Translations under genes and position numbers: made by a program | Part shown: positions 47,880-57,733 of the stretch, piece after piece | Layout of the letters: each line of letters starts with the position of its first letter | How positions within the stretch are numbered: the stretch's first letter is position 1 | Assembly: GCF_000364225.2 (NCBI RefSeq) | Contig: NZ_AQFT02000001.1 | Span: 620,001 to 684,000, forward strand | Length of the DNA: 64,000 nt | Source of the DNA: Eubacterium plexicaudatum ASF492 | Lineage (GTDB): Bacteria; Bacillota; Clostridia; Lachnospirales; Lachnospiraceae | Reading direction: 5' to 3' | The notes under the pieces: generated by a model | The model's database searches: none | Seen by the model: the letters and a program-made list of their open reading frames with translations, nothing else | What the model was told of the DNA's origin: nothing

Positions 47880-49120
47880 ATGGCTAATATCAGACCATTT
47901 TCGTGCATTCGTCCATGCAGGGAAAAGGCAGGCAGGATTGCGGCGCTTCCGTATGATGTATACAATGCGCAGGAAGCCAGGCAGCTGACGAGTGGCAATC
48001 CGGATTCTTTTTGAATATTGACCGCCCGGAGACACAGTTTCCGGAAGGAACCGATATGTATGAGGATAAAGTATACAAAAGAGCACACGACCTGCTCTGG
48101 GAAAAGGTGTCGGACGGTTCTTTTGTCAGAGACGAACGGCGCTGTTATTATATTTATGAACTGACAATGGAAGGCAGGACGCAGACAGGTATTGTGGCGT
48201 GTGCATCCATTGATGATTATGAGAACCGGATTATTAAAAAGCATGAAAATACCCGTGCGGATAAAGAGGCGGACCGCATTCGACACGTTGATGCATGCAA
48301 TGCGCAGACAGGGCCGATTTTTCTGGCATATCGTTCCGATTGGACGATCAATCACGTTGTAGAACGGGTAAAACAGGAAGAGCCGCTTTATGATTTTATC
48401 TCGGAGGACGGCATTCGCCACCGGGTATTTGTGATGGAGCACGATACGGATATACAGGCGGTACGGCAGGCGTTTGCCGGTATGCAGGCTATTTACATTG
48501 CAGACGGACATCACCGTGCGGCGTCCGCGGTAAAAGTCGGACAGAAGCGAAGAGCGGCTCATGCAGGTTATACGGGTGAAGAGGAGTTTCATTACTTTCT
48601 GTCGGTATTGTTTCCGGATGACCAGCTGATGATTATGGATTACAACCGTGTTGTAAAAGACCTGGCAGGCATGACGCCCGCACGGTTTTTAGAAAAAGTC
48701 GCTACGATTCTGGATGTGGAACAGATACCGCGGGAAGCGCGCAGGCCGCGCAGAAAAGGAGAATGTTCCCTGTATTTGGATGGAAACTGGTACAGGTGTA
48801 CGTTCCGTGCGCAGGATATCGGTGATGATCCGGTTAAAAGTCTGGATGTTTCGCTGCTTCAGGACCTGCTGCTTGGGCCGGTGCTCGGCATTTTGGATCC
48901 GAAGACCGATAAGAGAATTGACTTTGTGGGCGGCATCCGCGGACTGGACGAACTGGAACAAAGAGTGCGGACAGACTGTGCGGCGGCATTTGCGCTGTAC
49001 CCGACAGCGATTGACGAGTTGTTTGCTGTGGCAGATGCAGGGCTTTTGATGCCTCCAAAATCTACGTGGTTTGAACCAAAACTGCGCAGCGGACTGTTTA
49101 TTCATGAACTGGACGGCTGA
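47880..49120 (+). CDS. DUF1015 family protein (frameshifted near start)
   Basis: The reconstructed protein has about 413 residues: MANIRPFSCIRPCREKAGRIAALPYDVYNAQEAR, then after the break FLNIDRPETQFPEG, YYIYELTMEGRTQTGIV, and IADGHHRAASAVKV, the family hallmark. The break is in the T5 run 48008-48012. One T gives GNPDSFLNIDRPE. The family is widespread in Clostridia, often annotated near serine or phosphate metabolism genes, but its activity is not established. AAGGAG (47868-47873) precedes ATG 47880. An MscS gene follows after 37 bases. Confidence 0.88.
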
Positions 49121-49157
49121 GAACAGGATGTCAGATTAAAATGGGAGTTGATGCGTG

Positions 49158-50033
49158 ATGGCGGCGCAGGAACCGTCGATTATTACAGAAAGTCTGGAGA
49201 ATCTGCAGAAGGTAGATAAAAATGTGATACAGCAGTTTTTGGAGGATCTTGTTCCGGATGTTTTGAATTTTTCCGTACAGATTGTGCTGGCGGTACTGCT
49301 TTATCTTGTGGGAAAACGTGTTATTTTGTTTTTGTGCGGATTTTTGCGCAGGTCGCTGGAACGCAGGAGCGTAGACATTGAAGTGCGGCAGTTTTTGGAT
49401 TCCGTAATCAGGTACAGCCTGTATTTTGTGCTGTGGCTTATGATTCTGACCTTGTTTGGCATTACAACGGCTTCGGTGATCGCCGTGCTGGGTTCTGCGG
49501 GACTGACGCTTGGTCTGGCGCTGCAGGGCAGTCTGGCCAATTTTGCCGGCGGTGTGCTGATCCTGCTGCTGCGGCCGTTTCATGTGGATGACTATATTAT
49601 ATCAGGTGAAACGGGACATGAAGGAATTGTCAAAGAAATATCTACGTTTTATACGCGCATTCAGACAGCGGATAACCAGACCGTGCTGATTCCAAACGGA
49701 AAACTGGCCGATGGGGCGATTGTCAACGTGACAGCCCAGCAGACAAGGCGCATAGACATTCTGGTAGGAATCGCCTACGGTGCGGATTTAAAAAAAGCAA
49801 AGCAGCTGCTGTGGCAGCTGACGGAAGCGGAAACAAGAAAAATAGACAGCCAGCCGGTCAATATTTTTGTATCGGACCTGGCCGACAGCTGTGTGGAGCT
49901 GGGATGCCGGTTCTGGGTAAAATCCGAAGATTACTGGCAGACGAGATGGGATATGCTGGAGGCTGTCAAACTGGCTTTTGATGAAAACGATATTGAGATC
50001 CCATTCCCACAGGTGGATGTGCATATGAAATAA
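49158..50033 (+). CDS. MscS-family mechanosensitive ion channel
   Basis: This small-conductance mechanosensitive channel of about 291 residues relieves osmotic pressure. Three hydrophobic segments lead to the pore helix TASVIAVLGSAGLTLGLALQGSLANFAGGVLILLLRPF, the MscS signature with G/A packing. Next come the beta domain GHEGIVKEISTFYTRIQTADNQTVLIPNG and a C-terminal alpha/beta domain ending EIPFPQVDVHMK. ATG 49158 follows GGGAG. A GTG at 49155 is a possible alternative. Likely a heptamer in the cytoplasmic membrane. Confidence 0.93.
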   Translation: MAAQEPSIITESLENLQKVDKNVIQQFLEDLVPDVLNFSVQIVLAVLLYLVGKRVILFLCGFLRRSLERRSVDIEVRQFLDSVIRYSLYFVLWLMILTLFGITTASVIAVLGSAGLTLGLALQGSLANFAGGVLILLLRPFHVDDYIISGETGHEGIVKEISTFYTRIQTADNQTVLIPNGKLADGAIVNVTAQQTRRIDILVGIAYGADLKKAKQLLWQLTEAETRKIDSQPVNIFVSDLADSCVELGCRFWVKSEDYWQTRWDMLEAVKLAFDENDIEIPFPQVDVHMK

Positions 50034-50124
50034 AAGAAAGATGGATGGGATAAAATTCCATCATTATGTTATACTATGTATCATCGCAGCCATTATATTT
50101 TTATAAATACAGGAGGAGACGAAG

Positions 50125-53043
50125 TTGAATTTAGCAGAGCTGACCGCATATGAGCTGGTCGAACAAAAGGAACTGGCAGATATCCATTCCGGCGGATATC
50201 TTTTGCGGCATAAAAAAAGCGGTGCCAGAATTGCCGTTATTTCCAATGATGATGAGAATAAAGTGTTTTATATCGGATTCCGCACACCGGCAGAAGACAG
50301 TACGGGTGTACCGCATATTATTGAACATTCCGTATTATGCGGTTCCGATGAATTTCCGGTCAAGGATCCGTTTGTGGAGCTGGTCAAAGGTTCTTTAAAT
50401 ACATTTTTAAATGCAATGACCTACCCTGACAAAACCGTATATCCTGTCGCAAGCTGTAATGACAAGGATTTCCAAAATCTGATGCATGTTTATCTGGATG
50501 CGGTGTTCCATCCGAATATTTATAAACACGAAGAAATCTTCTGGCAGGAAGGATGGCATTATGAGCTGGAGTCTGAGGACGACGCGCTGACGTTAAATGG
50601 CGTTGTGTACAATGAAATGAAAGGTGCTTTTTCTTCACCGGAAGATGTGCTGGAGCGGGTAATGTTAAACGCTTTGTTTCCGGATACAACGTATGCGAAC
50701 GAATCCGGCGGGGACCCGGCCTGCATTCCGCAGCTGACCTACGAAGATTTTCTGGAATTTCACCGCAGATATTATCATCCGAGTAATGCTTATATTTACC
50801 TTTATGGAGATATGGATGCTGCCGAAAAACTGGACTGGCTGGACCGGACGTATTTATCTCATTATGACCGGATCGAACCGAACTCCGCCGTTTGCATGCA
50901 GCAGCCGTTTGATAAGCAGGGAGAAGTGGCAAGAAAATATTCCATTGCAAGCTCCGAGAGCGAGCAGGATCATGCGTATTTGTCTTATGGTGCGGTCGTT
51001 GGCACGACACTGGAGCCGCAGCTGGCACTGGCGTTTGATATATTGGATTATGCACTGCTCAGTGCGCCGGGAGCGCCGTTAAAGCAGGCCCTTTTGGATG
51101 CAAAGATCGGAAAAGATATTATCGGTGGATTTGACAGTTCCACGTATCAGCCGGTATTTACGGTAACTGCAAAACATACGAATGCTTCACAGAAGCAGCA
51201 GTTTTTGCAGGTGATAGAAACAACGCTGCAAAAGCTTGTAAAAGAAGGGCTGAATAAAAAAGCGCTGCTGGCAGGCATTAACAGCAATGAATTTAAATTC
51301 CGGGAAGCAGATTTCGGCAACTATCCGAAAGGTCTGATTTACGGCCTGCAGTGTCTTGACAGCTGGCTGTATGACGACGGCCAGCCGTTTACCTATCTGG
51401 AAGCGCTGCCTGTGTTTGGGACGTTGAAAGAGCAGGTGGAGCAGGGCTATTTTGAAGCGCTGATTCAAAAATATTTATTGGATAATACGCACAAGGTCGT
51501 TGTAGTTGTAGAGCCGGAAAAGGGATTGAATGAAAAGAACGAAAAAGCGCTGGAGGAAAAACTTGCTGCTTATAAAAACAGTTTAAGCAAAGAAGAAATT
51601 GCACGTATGATTGCGGATACGGCGCATTTAAAAGAATACCAGCAGGAGCCGTCGTCCGTCGAAGATCTGGAAAAAATACCGATGCTGCTGCGCAGTGATA
51701 TGAAAAAAGAAGCGGCTCCGCTTTACAATCAGGAAAAAACCGTGTCGGGCATACCGGTGATTCATCATGAATTTTATTCGAATGGCATAAATTATATCAG
51801 CCTGTTTTTTGACCTGTCGGATATGAAACAGGAGTGGATTCCGTATCTGGGACTGCTAAAAGCGGTACTGGGAGATATGGATACACAGGATTATACGTAC
51901 GAAGACCTTTCAAATGAGATTCATCTGCATACGGGTGGTTATTATGTGAATGCCATAGCATCCAACGATGTTGCGGACCGGCAGAAAATTGTCAAAAAAT
52001 ACGAAGTAGGCATTAAGGCGCTGCACGAGGAGACCGGGACGGCAATGCGTCTGCTGGAAAGTATGCTTTGCCGGACGAAGACGGACGATGACAAACGGCT
52101 TTATGAAGTGCTCGCACAGGCAAAATCCCGAATGGAGATGCAGTTTATGCAGGCCGGCCATTCCGTATCGGCGCTGCGCGCACTATCGTATTTTTCACAG
52201 ACAGGACGTTTCGCGGATCTTTCCGGCGGAATTGAACTGTATCAGGTTATTGCGCAAGCGGAACATGATTTTGAAAATCGGAAAGAACAGGTAAAAGATA
52301 TTTTAAAACAGATGTTTCATCACATCTTCCGTCCGGAAAATCTGATTGTCAGCTTTACGGGCGATGCGGAAGGCTATGCGGTGTTCGAACCGGCGCTTGC
52401 GGCGTTTCGGTCGGCGCTGTTTACGGAAAGCTGCGAGAAACAGAGCGGAGAAATAAGCTGTGTTAAGAAAAACGAAGGTTTTAAAAATGCGGCACAGGTA
52501 CAGTATGTATCCAGAGCCGGAAACTTCCGCAATCATGGATTTGCCTATACCGGTGTGTTGCGAATTTTAAAAGTGATTTTAAACTATGACTATCTGTGGC
52601 TGAATATTCGTGTGAAAGGCGGCGCTTACGGCTGTATGAGCGGATTTGGCAGAAACGGTGATACGTATTTTTCCACGTACCGAGATCCGAACCTGCGCAA
52701 ATCGAATGAAGTATTTGAAGGAATTCCTGCATATCTGAAACAGTTTGAAGCCGGCGAGAGAGATATGACAAAATATATTATCGGAACGATCAGCAATATG
52801 GATACCCCTTTAAATCCATTTGCGAAAGGCAACCGTTCCATGCTGGCATATCTGACGCACTTAACGGAAGCGGATTTACAAAAAGAACGGGATGAAGTGC
52901 TTGGTGCAACACCGGAAGATATCCGTGCGCTGGAGTCTCTGATTGCATCCGTGCTGGCAGAGGAGCATATTTGTGTCATCGGCAATGAGACGATGCTGGA
53001 AAAAGAAGCGGACCTGTTTTTAACACTGGAAGATCTGTTCTGA
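50125..53043 (+). CDS. M16C family zinc metallopeptidase (presequence-protease-like)
   Basis: This 972-residue cytoplasmic peptidase of the insulinase superfamily, subfamily M16C, has the inverted zinc motif HIIEH at residues 64-68 (GVPHIIEHSVLCGS). A downstream Glu lies in NGVVYNEMKGAFSSPEDV. Two further domains complete the two-half clamshell: a central M16C-associated region, and a C-terminal half containing RVKGGAYGCMSGFGRNGDTYFSTYRDP. Length fits the PreP-like group of about 970 residues. The start codon is TTG at 50125, set by AGGAGGAGAC at 50111-50120. Relatives degrade small unstructured peptides. Confidence 0.92.
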   Translation: MNLAELTAYELVEQKELADIHSGGYLLRHKKSGARIAVISNDDENKVFYIGFRTPAEDSTGVPHIIEHSVLCGSDEFPVKDPFVELVKGSLNTFLNAMTYPDKTVYPVASCNDKDFQNLMHVYLDAVFHPNIYKHEEIFWQEGWHYELESEDDALTLNGVVYNEMKGAFSSPEDVLERVMLNALFPDTTYANESGGDPACIPQLTYEDFLEFHRRYYHPSNAYIYLYGDMDAAEKLDWLDRTYLSHYDRIEPNSAVCMQQPFDKQGEVARKYSIASSESEQDHAYLSYGAVVGTTLEPQLALAFDILDYALLSAPGAPLKQALLDAKIGKDIIGGFDSSTYQPVFTVTAKHTNASQKQQFLQVIETTLQKLVKEGLNKKALLAGINSNEFKFREADFGNYPKGLIYGLQCLDSWLYDDGQPFTYLEALPVFGTLKEQVEQGYFEALIQKYLLDNTHKVVVVVEPEKGLNEKNEKALEEKLAAYKNSLSKEEIARMIADTAHLKEYQQEPSSVEDLEKIPMLLRSDMKKEAAPLYNQEKTVSGIPVIHHEFYSNGINYISLFFDLSDMKQEWIPYLGLLKAVLGDMDTQDYTYEDLSNEIHLHTGGYYVNAIASNDVADRQKIVKKYEVGIKALHEETGTAMRLLESMLCRTKTDDDKRLYEVLAQAKSRMEMQFMQAGHSVSALRALSYFSQTGRFADLSGGIELYQVIAQAEHDFENRKEQVKDILKQMFHHIFRPENLIVSFTGDAEGYAVFEPALAAFRSALFTESCEKQSGEISCVKKNEGFKNAAQVQYVSRAGNFRNHGFAYTGVLRILKVILNYDYLWLNIRVKGGAYGCMSGFGRNGDTYFSTYRDPNLRKSNEVFEGIPAYLKQFEAGERDMTKYIIGTISNMDTPLNPFAKGNRSMLAYLTHLTEADLQKERDEVLGATPEDIRALESLIASVLAEEHICVIGNETMLEKEADLFLTLEDLF

Positions 53044-53132
53044 TTGACCGGAATGTTCGGATTGTAATGTCCGGATTGGATGATTTGGACAGAATGGAAT
53101 CACAGAATGAAAGATAAATGGAAAGGAATACC

Positions 53133-54083
53133 ATGGACAACACCAGAAACTTTGCATCGGAATCCGGCTCCCGGAGCGAACCGGCATTGAAATCGGGATT
53201 TGTAACGATTATCGGCAGACCGAATGTTGGAAAATCCACACTGATGAATCGGATCATCGGTCAGAAAATTGCAATTACTTCCAATAAACCGCAGACGACA
53301 CGCAACCGGATTCAGACCGTATATACGGAAACGGACCGGGGTCAGATTGTATTTTTAGATACACCGGGCATTCACAAAGCGAAAAATAAACTGGGCGAAT
53401 ATATGGTAAATACGGCGGAGCATACGCTGCAGGATGTGGACGTAATTTTGTGGCTGGTAGAACCGTCTGATTTTGTCGGCGCGGGTGAACGGCATATTGC
53501 GGAAATTCTGCAAAAAGCACGGACGCCGGTTATACTTGTAATCAATAAGATTGATACGCTTGCCCAAAAAGAAGATCTGCTGCACTTTATCGACACGTAC
53601 CGAAAGATTTACGCGTTTGACGAAATCATTCCTGCCTCGGCCCTGCGGGGAGAAAACGTATCGGATGTTATAGATATGATTTTCAAATATCTGCCTTACG
53701 GACCGATGTTTTATGATGAGGATACGGTTACGGATCAGCCGCAACGGCAGATCGTGGCTGAAATTGTGCGGGAGAAGGCTTTGCATGCACTGGACGAGGA
53801 AGTGCCACATGGGATTGCCGTTACGATTGAACGCATGAAACCACGCAGGGGAAAACCACTGATGGACATTGAAGCGGTTATTATCTGCGAGCGGGAATCG
53901 CACAAAGGCATTATTATCGGGAAAAACGGCGCCATGCTGAAAAAAATCGGGTCGAACGCCCGATTTGAAATCGAAAAGCTTCTGGAGGAAAAAGTAAATT
54001 TGCGGCTCTGGGTAAAAGTCAGAAAAAACTGGCGGGACAGCGATACGATGCTGAAAAATTTCGGATATAAAGAGACGGATTGA
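53133..54083 (+). CDS. era: GTPase Era
   Basis: Era binds 16S rRNA near its 3' end and acts in small-subunit assembly. It shows G1 GRPNVGKST, switch SNKPQTTRNRIQ, G3 DTPGIHKAKNKLGEYM, G4 NKID and a C-terminal KH domain with IIIGKNGAMLKKIGSNARFEIE. ATG 53133 is chosen because GGAAAGG (53120-53126) is its ribosome site, and an ATG at 53118 would include that site in the gene. That gives 316 residues, slightly longer than usual because of about 20 extra N-terminal residues. The order era-yqzL-recO is standard in Firmicutes. Confidence 0.96.
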   Translation: MDNTRNFASESGSRSEPALKSGFVTIIGRPNVGKSTLMNRIIGQKIAITSNKPQTTRNRIQTVYTETDRGQIVFLDTPGIHKAKNKLGEYMVNTAEHTLQDVDVILWLVEPSDFVGAGERHIAEILQKARTPVILVINKIDTLAQKEDLLHFIDTYRKIYAFDEIIPASALRGENVSDVIDMIFKYLPYGPMFYDEDTVTDQPQRQIVAEIVREKALHALDEEVPHGIAVTIERMKPRRGKPLMDIEAVIICERESHKGIIIGKNGAMLKKIGSNARFEIEKLLEEKVNLRLWVKVRKNWRDSDTMLKNFGYKETD

Positions 54084-54086
54084 ACC

Positions 54087-54177
54087 TAGAGCGTGTTTGA
54101 AAAATCATTCCCGTGATCTGCACTACCCACAAACTGTGAAGCACATCTCACAGAAAGCATTTTTCAAACACGCTCTA
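54087..54177. repeat. MITE-like palindrome with 19-bp perfect arms
   Basis: TAGAGCGTGTTTGAAAAAT (54087-54105) is the exact reverse complement of 54159-54177, enclosing 53 bases. The element begins and ends in TA, as mariner-type MITEs do. Arms related to these occur at 7217-7252 and as a half-copy near 38573. It lies four bases after the era stop and could also end era transcripts. The rest of the gap to 54306 shows nothing clear. Confidence 0.75.
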
Positions 54178-54306
54178 ACAAAAATGGAAAACTGGCAGAT
54201 TTTATCTGGTATCGGAACCTAAAAATATGCGGAACCTATAATACGGAACCTGAACAGACGATATCTAACGAATTTTTTGATATTTTTCAGAAAAGAGGGG
54301 ATGCAT

Positions 54307-54489
54307 ATGACAAGAGATTGCTGGAATGAGTTTGCCACAAGCGGCAGGGTCAGTGATTATTTGAAATACCGGGAACAGGAATGCCGCAGCGGGCAGCAGT
54401 CTGGCGCTGCGGTGTGGATAGATGAGGTTGCAAATGGGACAGACGATCGAACTGACAGGTATGGTGCTGTCGGCAATGCCTGTCGGTGA
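54307..54489 (+). CDS. YqzL-like small protein
   Basis: The product starts MTRDCWNEFATSGRVSDYLKYREQE, the short W-x2-F-x-x-(T/S)-G-x-(V/I)-x2-YL-x-(Y/F) pattern of the YqzL family. That family sits between era and recO in many Firmicutes and has no known function. AGAGGGG precedes the ATG. As read, the frame runs to 54489 and overlaps recO by dozens of bases. One more G in TGGAT at 54416-54420 would instead end it at a TGA overlapping ATG 54422, so another single-base loss is likely. The tail after about residue 35 is therefore suspect. Confidence 0.6.
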   Translation: MTRDCWNEFATSGRVSDYLKYREQECRSGQQSGAAVWIDEVANGTDDRTDRYGAVGNACR

Positions 54490-55161
54490 ATATGACAAAA
54501 GAATTCAGATTCTGACGAAAGAAAGAGGAAAGATCGCAGCGTTTATGCGCGGTGCAAGGCGGCCGAACAGCGCGTTTCTGGCGGCGTCCAATCCTTTTTC
54601 TTTCGGACGGTTTGAAATGTTTGAAGGAAAAAGCTCTTATAACGTGGCGAAAGTAACAATTTCTCATTATTTCAGAGAACTTGTCCAAGATCCGGATGCG
54701 ATATATTATGGCTTTTATTTTCTGGAAATGGCGTCTTATTATACACAGGAAAATATGGACGGTACGGATTTTTTAAATCTGCTGTTTGTCACGTTAAAGG
54801 CTTTGCTGAAACCGGCATTGGACAACCGCCTTGTGCGCAGAATTTATGAGCTGCGTGTGCTTGTTTTGTTCGGGAATACCCGGATGTATTTTCATGTGCA
54901 AAATGCGGTCGAAAACAGGAGCTGTACTACTTTTCCCTGCAGCGTCACGGCACGCTTTGTCCGGAATGCTTAAAGGGCGAATATGCGGTACCCCTGGATG
55001 AGTCGACTTTGTATGCGCTGCAGTATATTGTAACGGCATCTTATTCAAAGCTGTATACGTTTACGCTGTCGGGACCGGTTTTCGGGCAGCTGGAGGAAAT
55101 TGTTTCGGAATACATACATCGGTATCAGTATCATAACTTTAAGTCCGAAGAAATGCTCTGA
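54434..55161 (+). CDS. recO: DNA repair protein RecO (frameshifted)
   Basis: RecO loads RecA onto SSB-covered single-stranded DNA with RecR. The N-terminal OB fold shows IELTGMVLSAMPVGEYDKRIQILTKERGKIAAFMRGARRP. After the break the zinc-binding Cys pairs appear (FSCAKCGRKQE and GTLCPECLKGEY), ending NFKSEEML. One G restored to the G3 run 54872-54874 gives VLFGEYPDVFSCAKC, and the whole is about 243 residues. ATG 54434 has GAGG six bases upstream; ATG 54422 is an alternative. The stop codon lies within the 8-bp duplication of a MITE-like insertion. Confidence 0.9.
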
Positions 55162-55162
55162 C

Positions 55163-55306
55163 GTTACTGTTCACTCCCCAGCTGAACACTTGCTGTTTTG
55201 CTGGGGCCAATACAGAATCGCTGTCAGGAATTCGGCATTTTGCCGCAGGCAAACTTCCAATATGCCGGATTCTGTTACTGTGAGCACCGCAGGTGTGAAC
55301 AGTAAC
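55163..55306. mobile_element. MITE-like element with 12-bp inverted repeats and 8-bp target duplication
   Basis: GTTACTGTTCAC (55163-55174) and GTGAACAGTAAC (55295-55306) are perfect inverted ends. GCTCTGAC is repeated directly at 55155-55162 and 55307-55314. The 144-bp body has no gene but several hairpins: CCCCAGC...GCTGGGG near 55176-55200, and a strong one at 55274-55306. It inserted at the stop codon of recO, keeping the stop. Confidence 0.8.
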
Positions 55307-55344
55307 GCTCTGACAGGTTTTGGGCGGCTTTCGGAAACTAATGG

Positions 55345-55372
55345 TTGTCATAATGTATTTTTCTGATAGAAT
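55345..55372 (+). promoter_or_regulatory. Probable promoter of the lipoprotein gene
   Basis: TTGTCA (55345-55350), 16-base spacer, TAGAAT (55367-55372): five of six matches in each box, about 77 bases before ATG 55449 and just beyond the MITE-like element. Confidence 0.55.
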
Positions 55373-55448
55373 TATCCATGCGCGTATAAGCATATGTGCA
55401 GGCAGATGATAAAACGAACTGTATAGAACAACAGAGGAGGCAATGGCT

Positions 55449-56078
55449 ATGAGACGGAAGCTGTATGCAACGCTGCTCATTTTTGCGGCAGCCGGCATGA
55501 CCACGTCCTGTGGGACTTCATTTGAAGCTGATGAGAGTACGGTTTACATTACAAAAGACGGAAACGTGATCGGCGCCGATATTGAGGATTTTAACAAAGA
55601 GTACTATGATGAAGAAGAATTAAAAGCGTATATTACGGAATCCATTGAAAATTATGTGGAATCGAATGGTGACGGAAGCCTGGAGCTTCGGAAATTTCAG
55701 ACAGAATCCTCAGAGGAAGACGGCGTTACGGCACAGCTGTATTTAGATTATGCCACTTATATTGACTATGCATTGTTTAATGATGTTACATTTTTTGCCG
55801 GAACCGTGTCCGAAGCGCAGCAGGAGGAATATGCATTTGATCGGAACTTCCTGAAAGTGGAAGAGGGTGCTGCGGCCGGCAGTATGGATATCGAAGAGCT
55901 GCTGAAAGATGAAAAAATCAAAGTTGTGATTATTGCAGATGAGACAGTTGTGCAGGTAGACGGAGACATTCGGTGTGTATCCGAAGGAAATACGGAAGTA
56001 TCCGGCAAAAATACGGTGCGGGTGCATTACGATGTGGAAGACACCGAGGCACAGCCTGCTTATATTTTTTATAAATAA
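55449..56078 (+). CDS. Putative lipoprotein of unknown function
   Basis: The protein has about 209 residues. The N-terminus [21 protein letters not shown] is a lipoprotein signal, with the lipobox Cys at about residue 19, so the mature protein is anchored outside the membrane. The mature part is acidic ([30 protein letters not shown]) and may be two small alpha/beta repeats. I do not recognise a family. ATG 55449 is eight bases from GAGGAGG and is preferred to ATG 55443. It precedes glycyl-tRNA synthetase by 31 bases, but no functional link is evident. Confidence 0.75.
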   Translation: MRRKLYATLLIFAAAGMTTSCGTSFEADESTVYITKDGNVIGADIEDFNKEYYDEEELKAYITESIENYVESNGDGSLELRKFQTESSEEDGVTAQLYLDYATYIDYALFNDVTFFAGTVSEAQQEEYAFDRNFLKVEEGAAAGSMDIEELLKDEKIKVVIIADETVVQVDGDIRCVSEGNTEVSGKNTVRVHYDVEDTEAQPAYIFYK

Positions 56079-56109
56079 TTTTGGAATGGAAAACAGGGAG
56101 GAAACAGGA

Positions 56110-57507
56110 ATGGAGAAATCAATGGAAAAGATTGTCGCACTGGCAAAAGCCAGAGGTTTTGTATATCCGGGTTCGGAGATTTACGGTGGTCTGGCAAATA
56201 CATGGGATTACGGCAATCTTGGTGTGGAGCTGAAAAACAACGTAAAAAAGGCGTGGTGGCAGAAATTTGTACAGGAAAATCCTTATAATGTCGGTGTAGA
56301 CTGTGCGATTTTAATGAATCCACAGACGTGGGTAGCTTCCGGCCATCTCGGAGGTTTTTCCGATCCGTTAATGGACTGTAAAGAATGTCATGAAAGGTTC
56401 CGTGCGGATAAAATTATTGAAGATTATGCGGCGGAACATGATATTACACTGGAAGAAAGTGTAGACGGCTGGTCGAACGAAGCCATGGTCAGTTTTATCG
56501 AAGAACATCAGGTAAACTGTCCCAGCTGCGGCAAACACAATTTTACGGATATCCGTCAGTTTAATCTGATGTTTAAAACATTCCAGGGTGTTACCGAAGA
56601 TGCAAAAAATACGGTATACTTAAGACCGGAAACCGCTCAGGGAATTTTTGTAAACTTTAAAAACGTACAGCGGACCTCCCGCAAGAAAATTCCATTCGGT
56701 ATCGCGCAGATCGGGAAATCATTTCGTAACGAAATTACACCGGGTAATTTTACGTTCCGTACGAGAGAGTTTGAACAGATGGAACTGGAATTTTTCTGTG
56801 AACCGGGCACCGATCTGGAGTGGTTTTCGTATTGGAGAAGCTTTTGCCGCGACTGGCTGCTAAGCCTTGGCATGAAAGAAGAAGAGCTGCGCTTAAGAGA
56901 CCATGATCCGGCTGAGCTGGCATTTTACAGCAAGGCCACGACGGACTTTGAATTTTTATTCCCGTTTGGATGGGGAGAACTGTGGGGCATTGCAGACCGG
57001 ACAGATTATGACCTGACACAGCATCAGAATACTTCGGGACAGGATCTTTCTTATTTTGACGATACGAAAAATGAAAAATATGTTCCATATGTAATCGAGC
57101 CGTCGCTTGGTGCGGACCGTGTCGTACTTGCGTTTTTATGTGCGGCCTATGATGAAGAAAATATCGGAACGGAAGAAAAACCGGATATGCGTACCGTGCT
57201 TCATTTTCATCCGGCTCTGGCTCCGGTAAAAATCGGTGTGCTGCCGCTGTCTAAAAAGCTGAATGAAGGTGCGGAGCAGGTATTTGCTCAGCTGTCGAAA
57301 AAATATAACTGTGAATTTGACGATCGCGGCAATATCGGAAAAAGATATCGCCGTCAGGACGAGATCGGAACACCGTTTTGTGTCACTTATGATTTTGATT
57401 CCGAACAGGATCATGCCGTTACGGTACGATTCCGTGACTCGATGGAGCAGGAGCGCGTAGCAATTGCACAGCTGGACGCATATTTTGCAGATAAATTTGA
57501 TTTCTGA
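56110..57507 (+). CDS. glyQS: Glycyl-tRNA synthetase, homodimeric alpha2 type
   Basis: This class II synthetase charges tRNA-Gly in the cytoplasm. The 465-residue protein is of the single-chain (eukaryote/archaeal-like) kind used by many Firmicutes rather than the alpha-beta GlyQ/GlyS type. It shows [26 protein letters not shown], the zinc-like CKEC and CPSC pairs, motif 2 [30 protein letters not shown] and motif 3 [18 protein letters not shown]. The anticodon-binding domain follows. ATG 56110 is preceded by GGGAGGAAA. The frame is intact. Confidence 0.95.
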   Translation: MEKSMEKIVALAKARGFVYPGSEIYGGLANTWDYGNLGVELKNNVKKAWWQKFVQENPYNVGVDCAILMNPQTWVASGHLGGFSDPLMDCKECHERFRADKIIEDYAAEHDITLEESVDGWSNEAMVSFIEEHQVNCPSCGKHNFTDIRQFNLMFKTFQGVTEDAKNTVYLRPETAQGIFVNFKNVQRTSRKKIPFGIAQIGKSFRNEITPGNFTFRTREFEQMELEFFCEPGTDLEWFSYWRSFCRDWLLSLGMKEEELRLRDHDPAELAFYSKATTDFEFLFPFGWGELWGIADRTDYDLTQHQNTSGQDLSYFDDTKNEKYVPYVIEPSLGADRVVLAFLCAAYDEENIGTEEKPDMRTVLHFHPALAPVKIGVLPLSKKLNEGAEQVFAQLSKKYNCEFDDRGNIGKRYRRQDEIGTPFCVTYDFDSEQDHAVTVRFRDSMEQERVAIAQLDAYFADKFDF

Positions 57508-57582
57508 TACGATTTGGAATAGAAAAGGATATGTTTTTTGGAACAGCCGTATATTTTTTTCCGATTAATTTGGAAAAAGAGG

Positions 57583-57610
57583 TTGCGAATGTGGAAAAAT
57601 ATGTTAAAAT
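57583..57610 (+). promoter_or_regulatory. Possible promoter of ppdK
   Basis: TTGCGA (57583-57588), 16-base spacer, TAAAAT (57605-57610), about 120 bases before the ppdK ATG. A perfect TTGACA at 57643-57648 lacks a matching -10 box. Confidence 0.45.
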
Positions 57611-57733
57611 AGATATGTGCGTATGGAATCGCGCAAACAAAGTTGACAATGTGAATGAAATTCGGACAGGCCAGTCTGTAGAAAATTCACAAAAAATAAT
57701 CAAACCAAAGTATTATTTAGGAGGAATTAGCAA

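Noticed and set aside
47552-48592. A 346-codon minus-strand frame
   Set aside because: It spans two real + strand genes and the strong promoter between them, and has no family pattern. It exists because of GC-richer codons on the other strand.
57531-57733. Open frame of nearly 100 codons running into ppdK
   Set aside because: It covers the ppdK leader with its promoter and ribosome site, overlaps ppdK in another frame and shows no protein family pattern.
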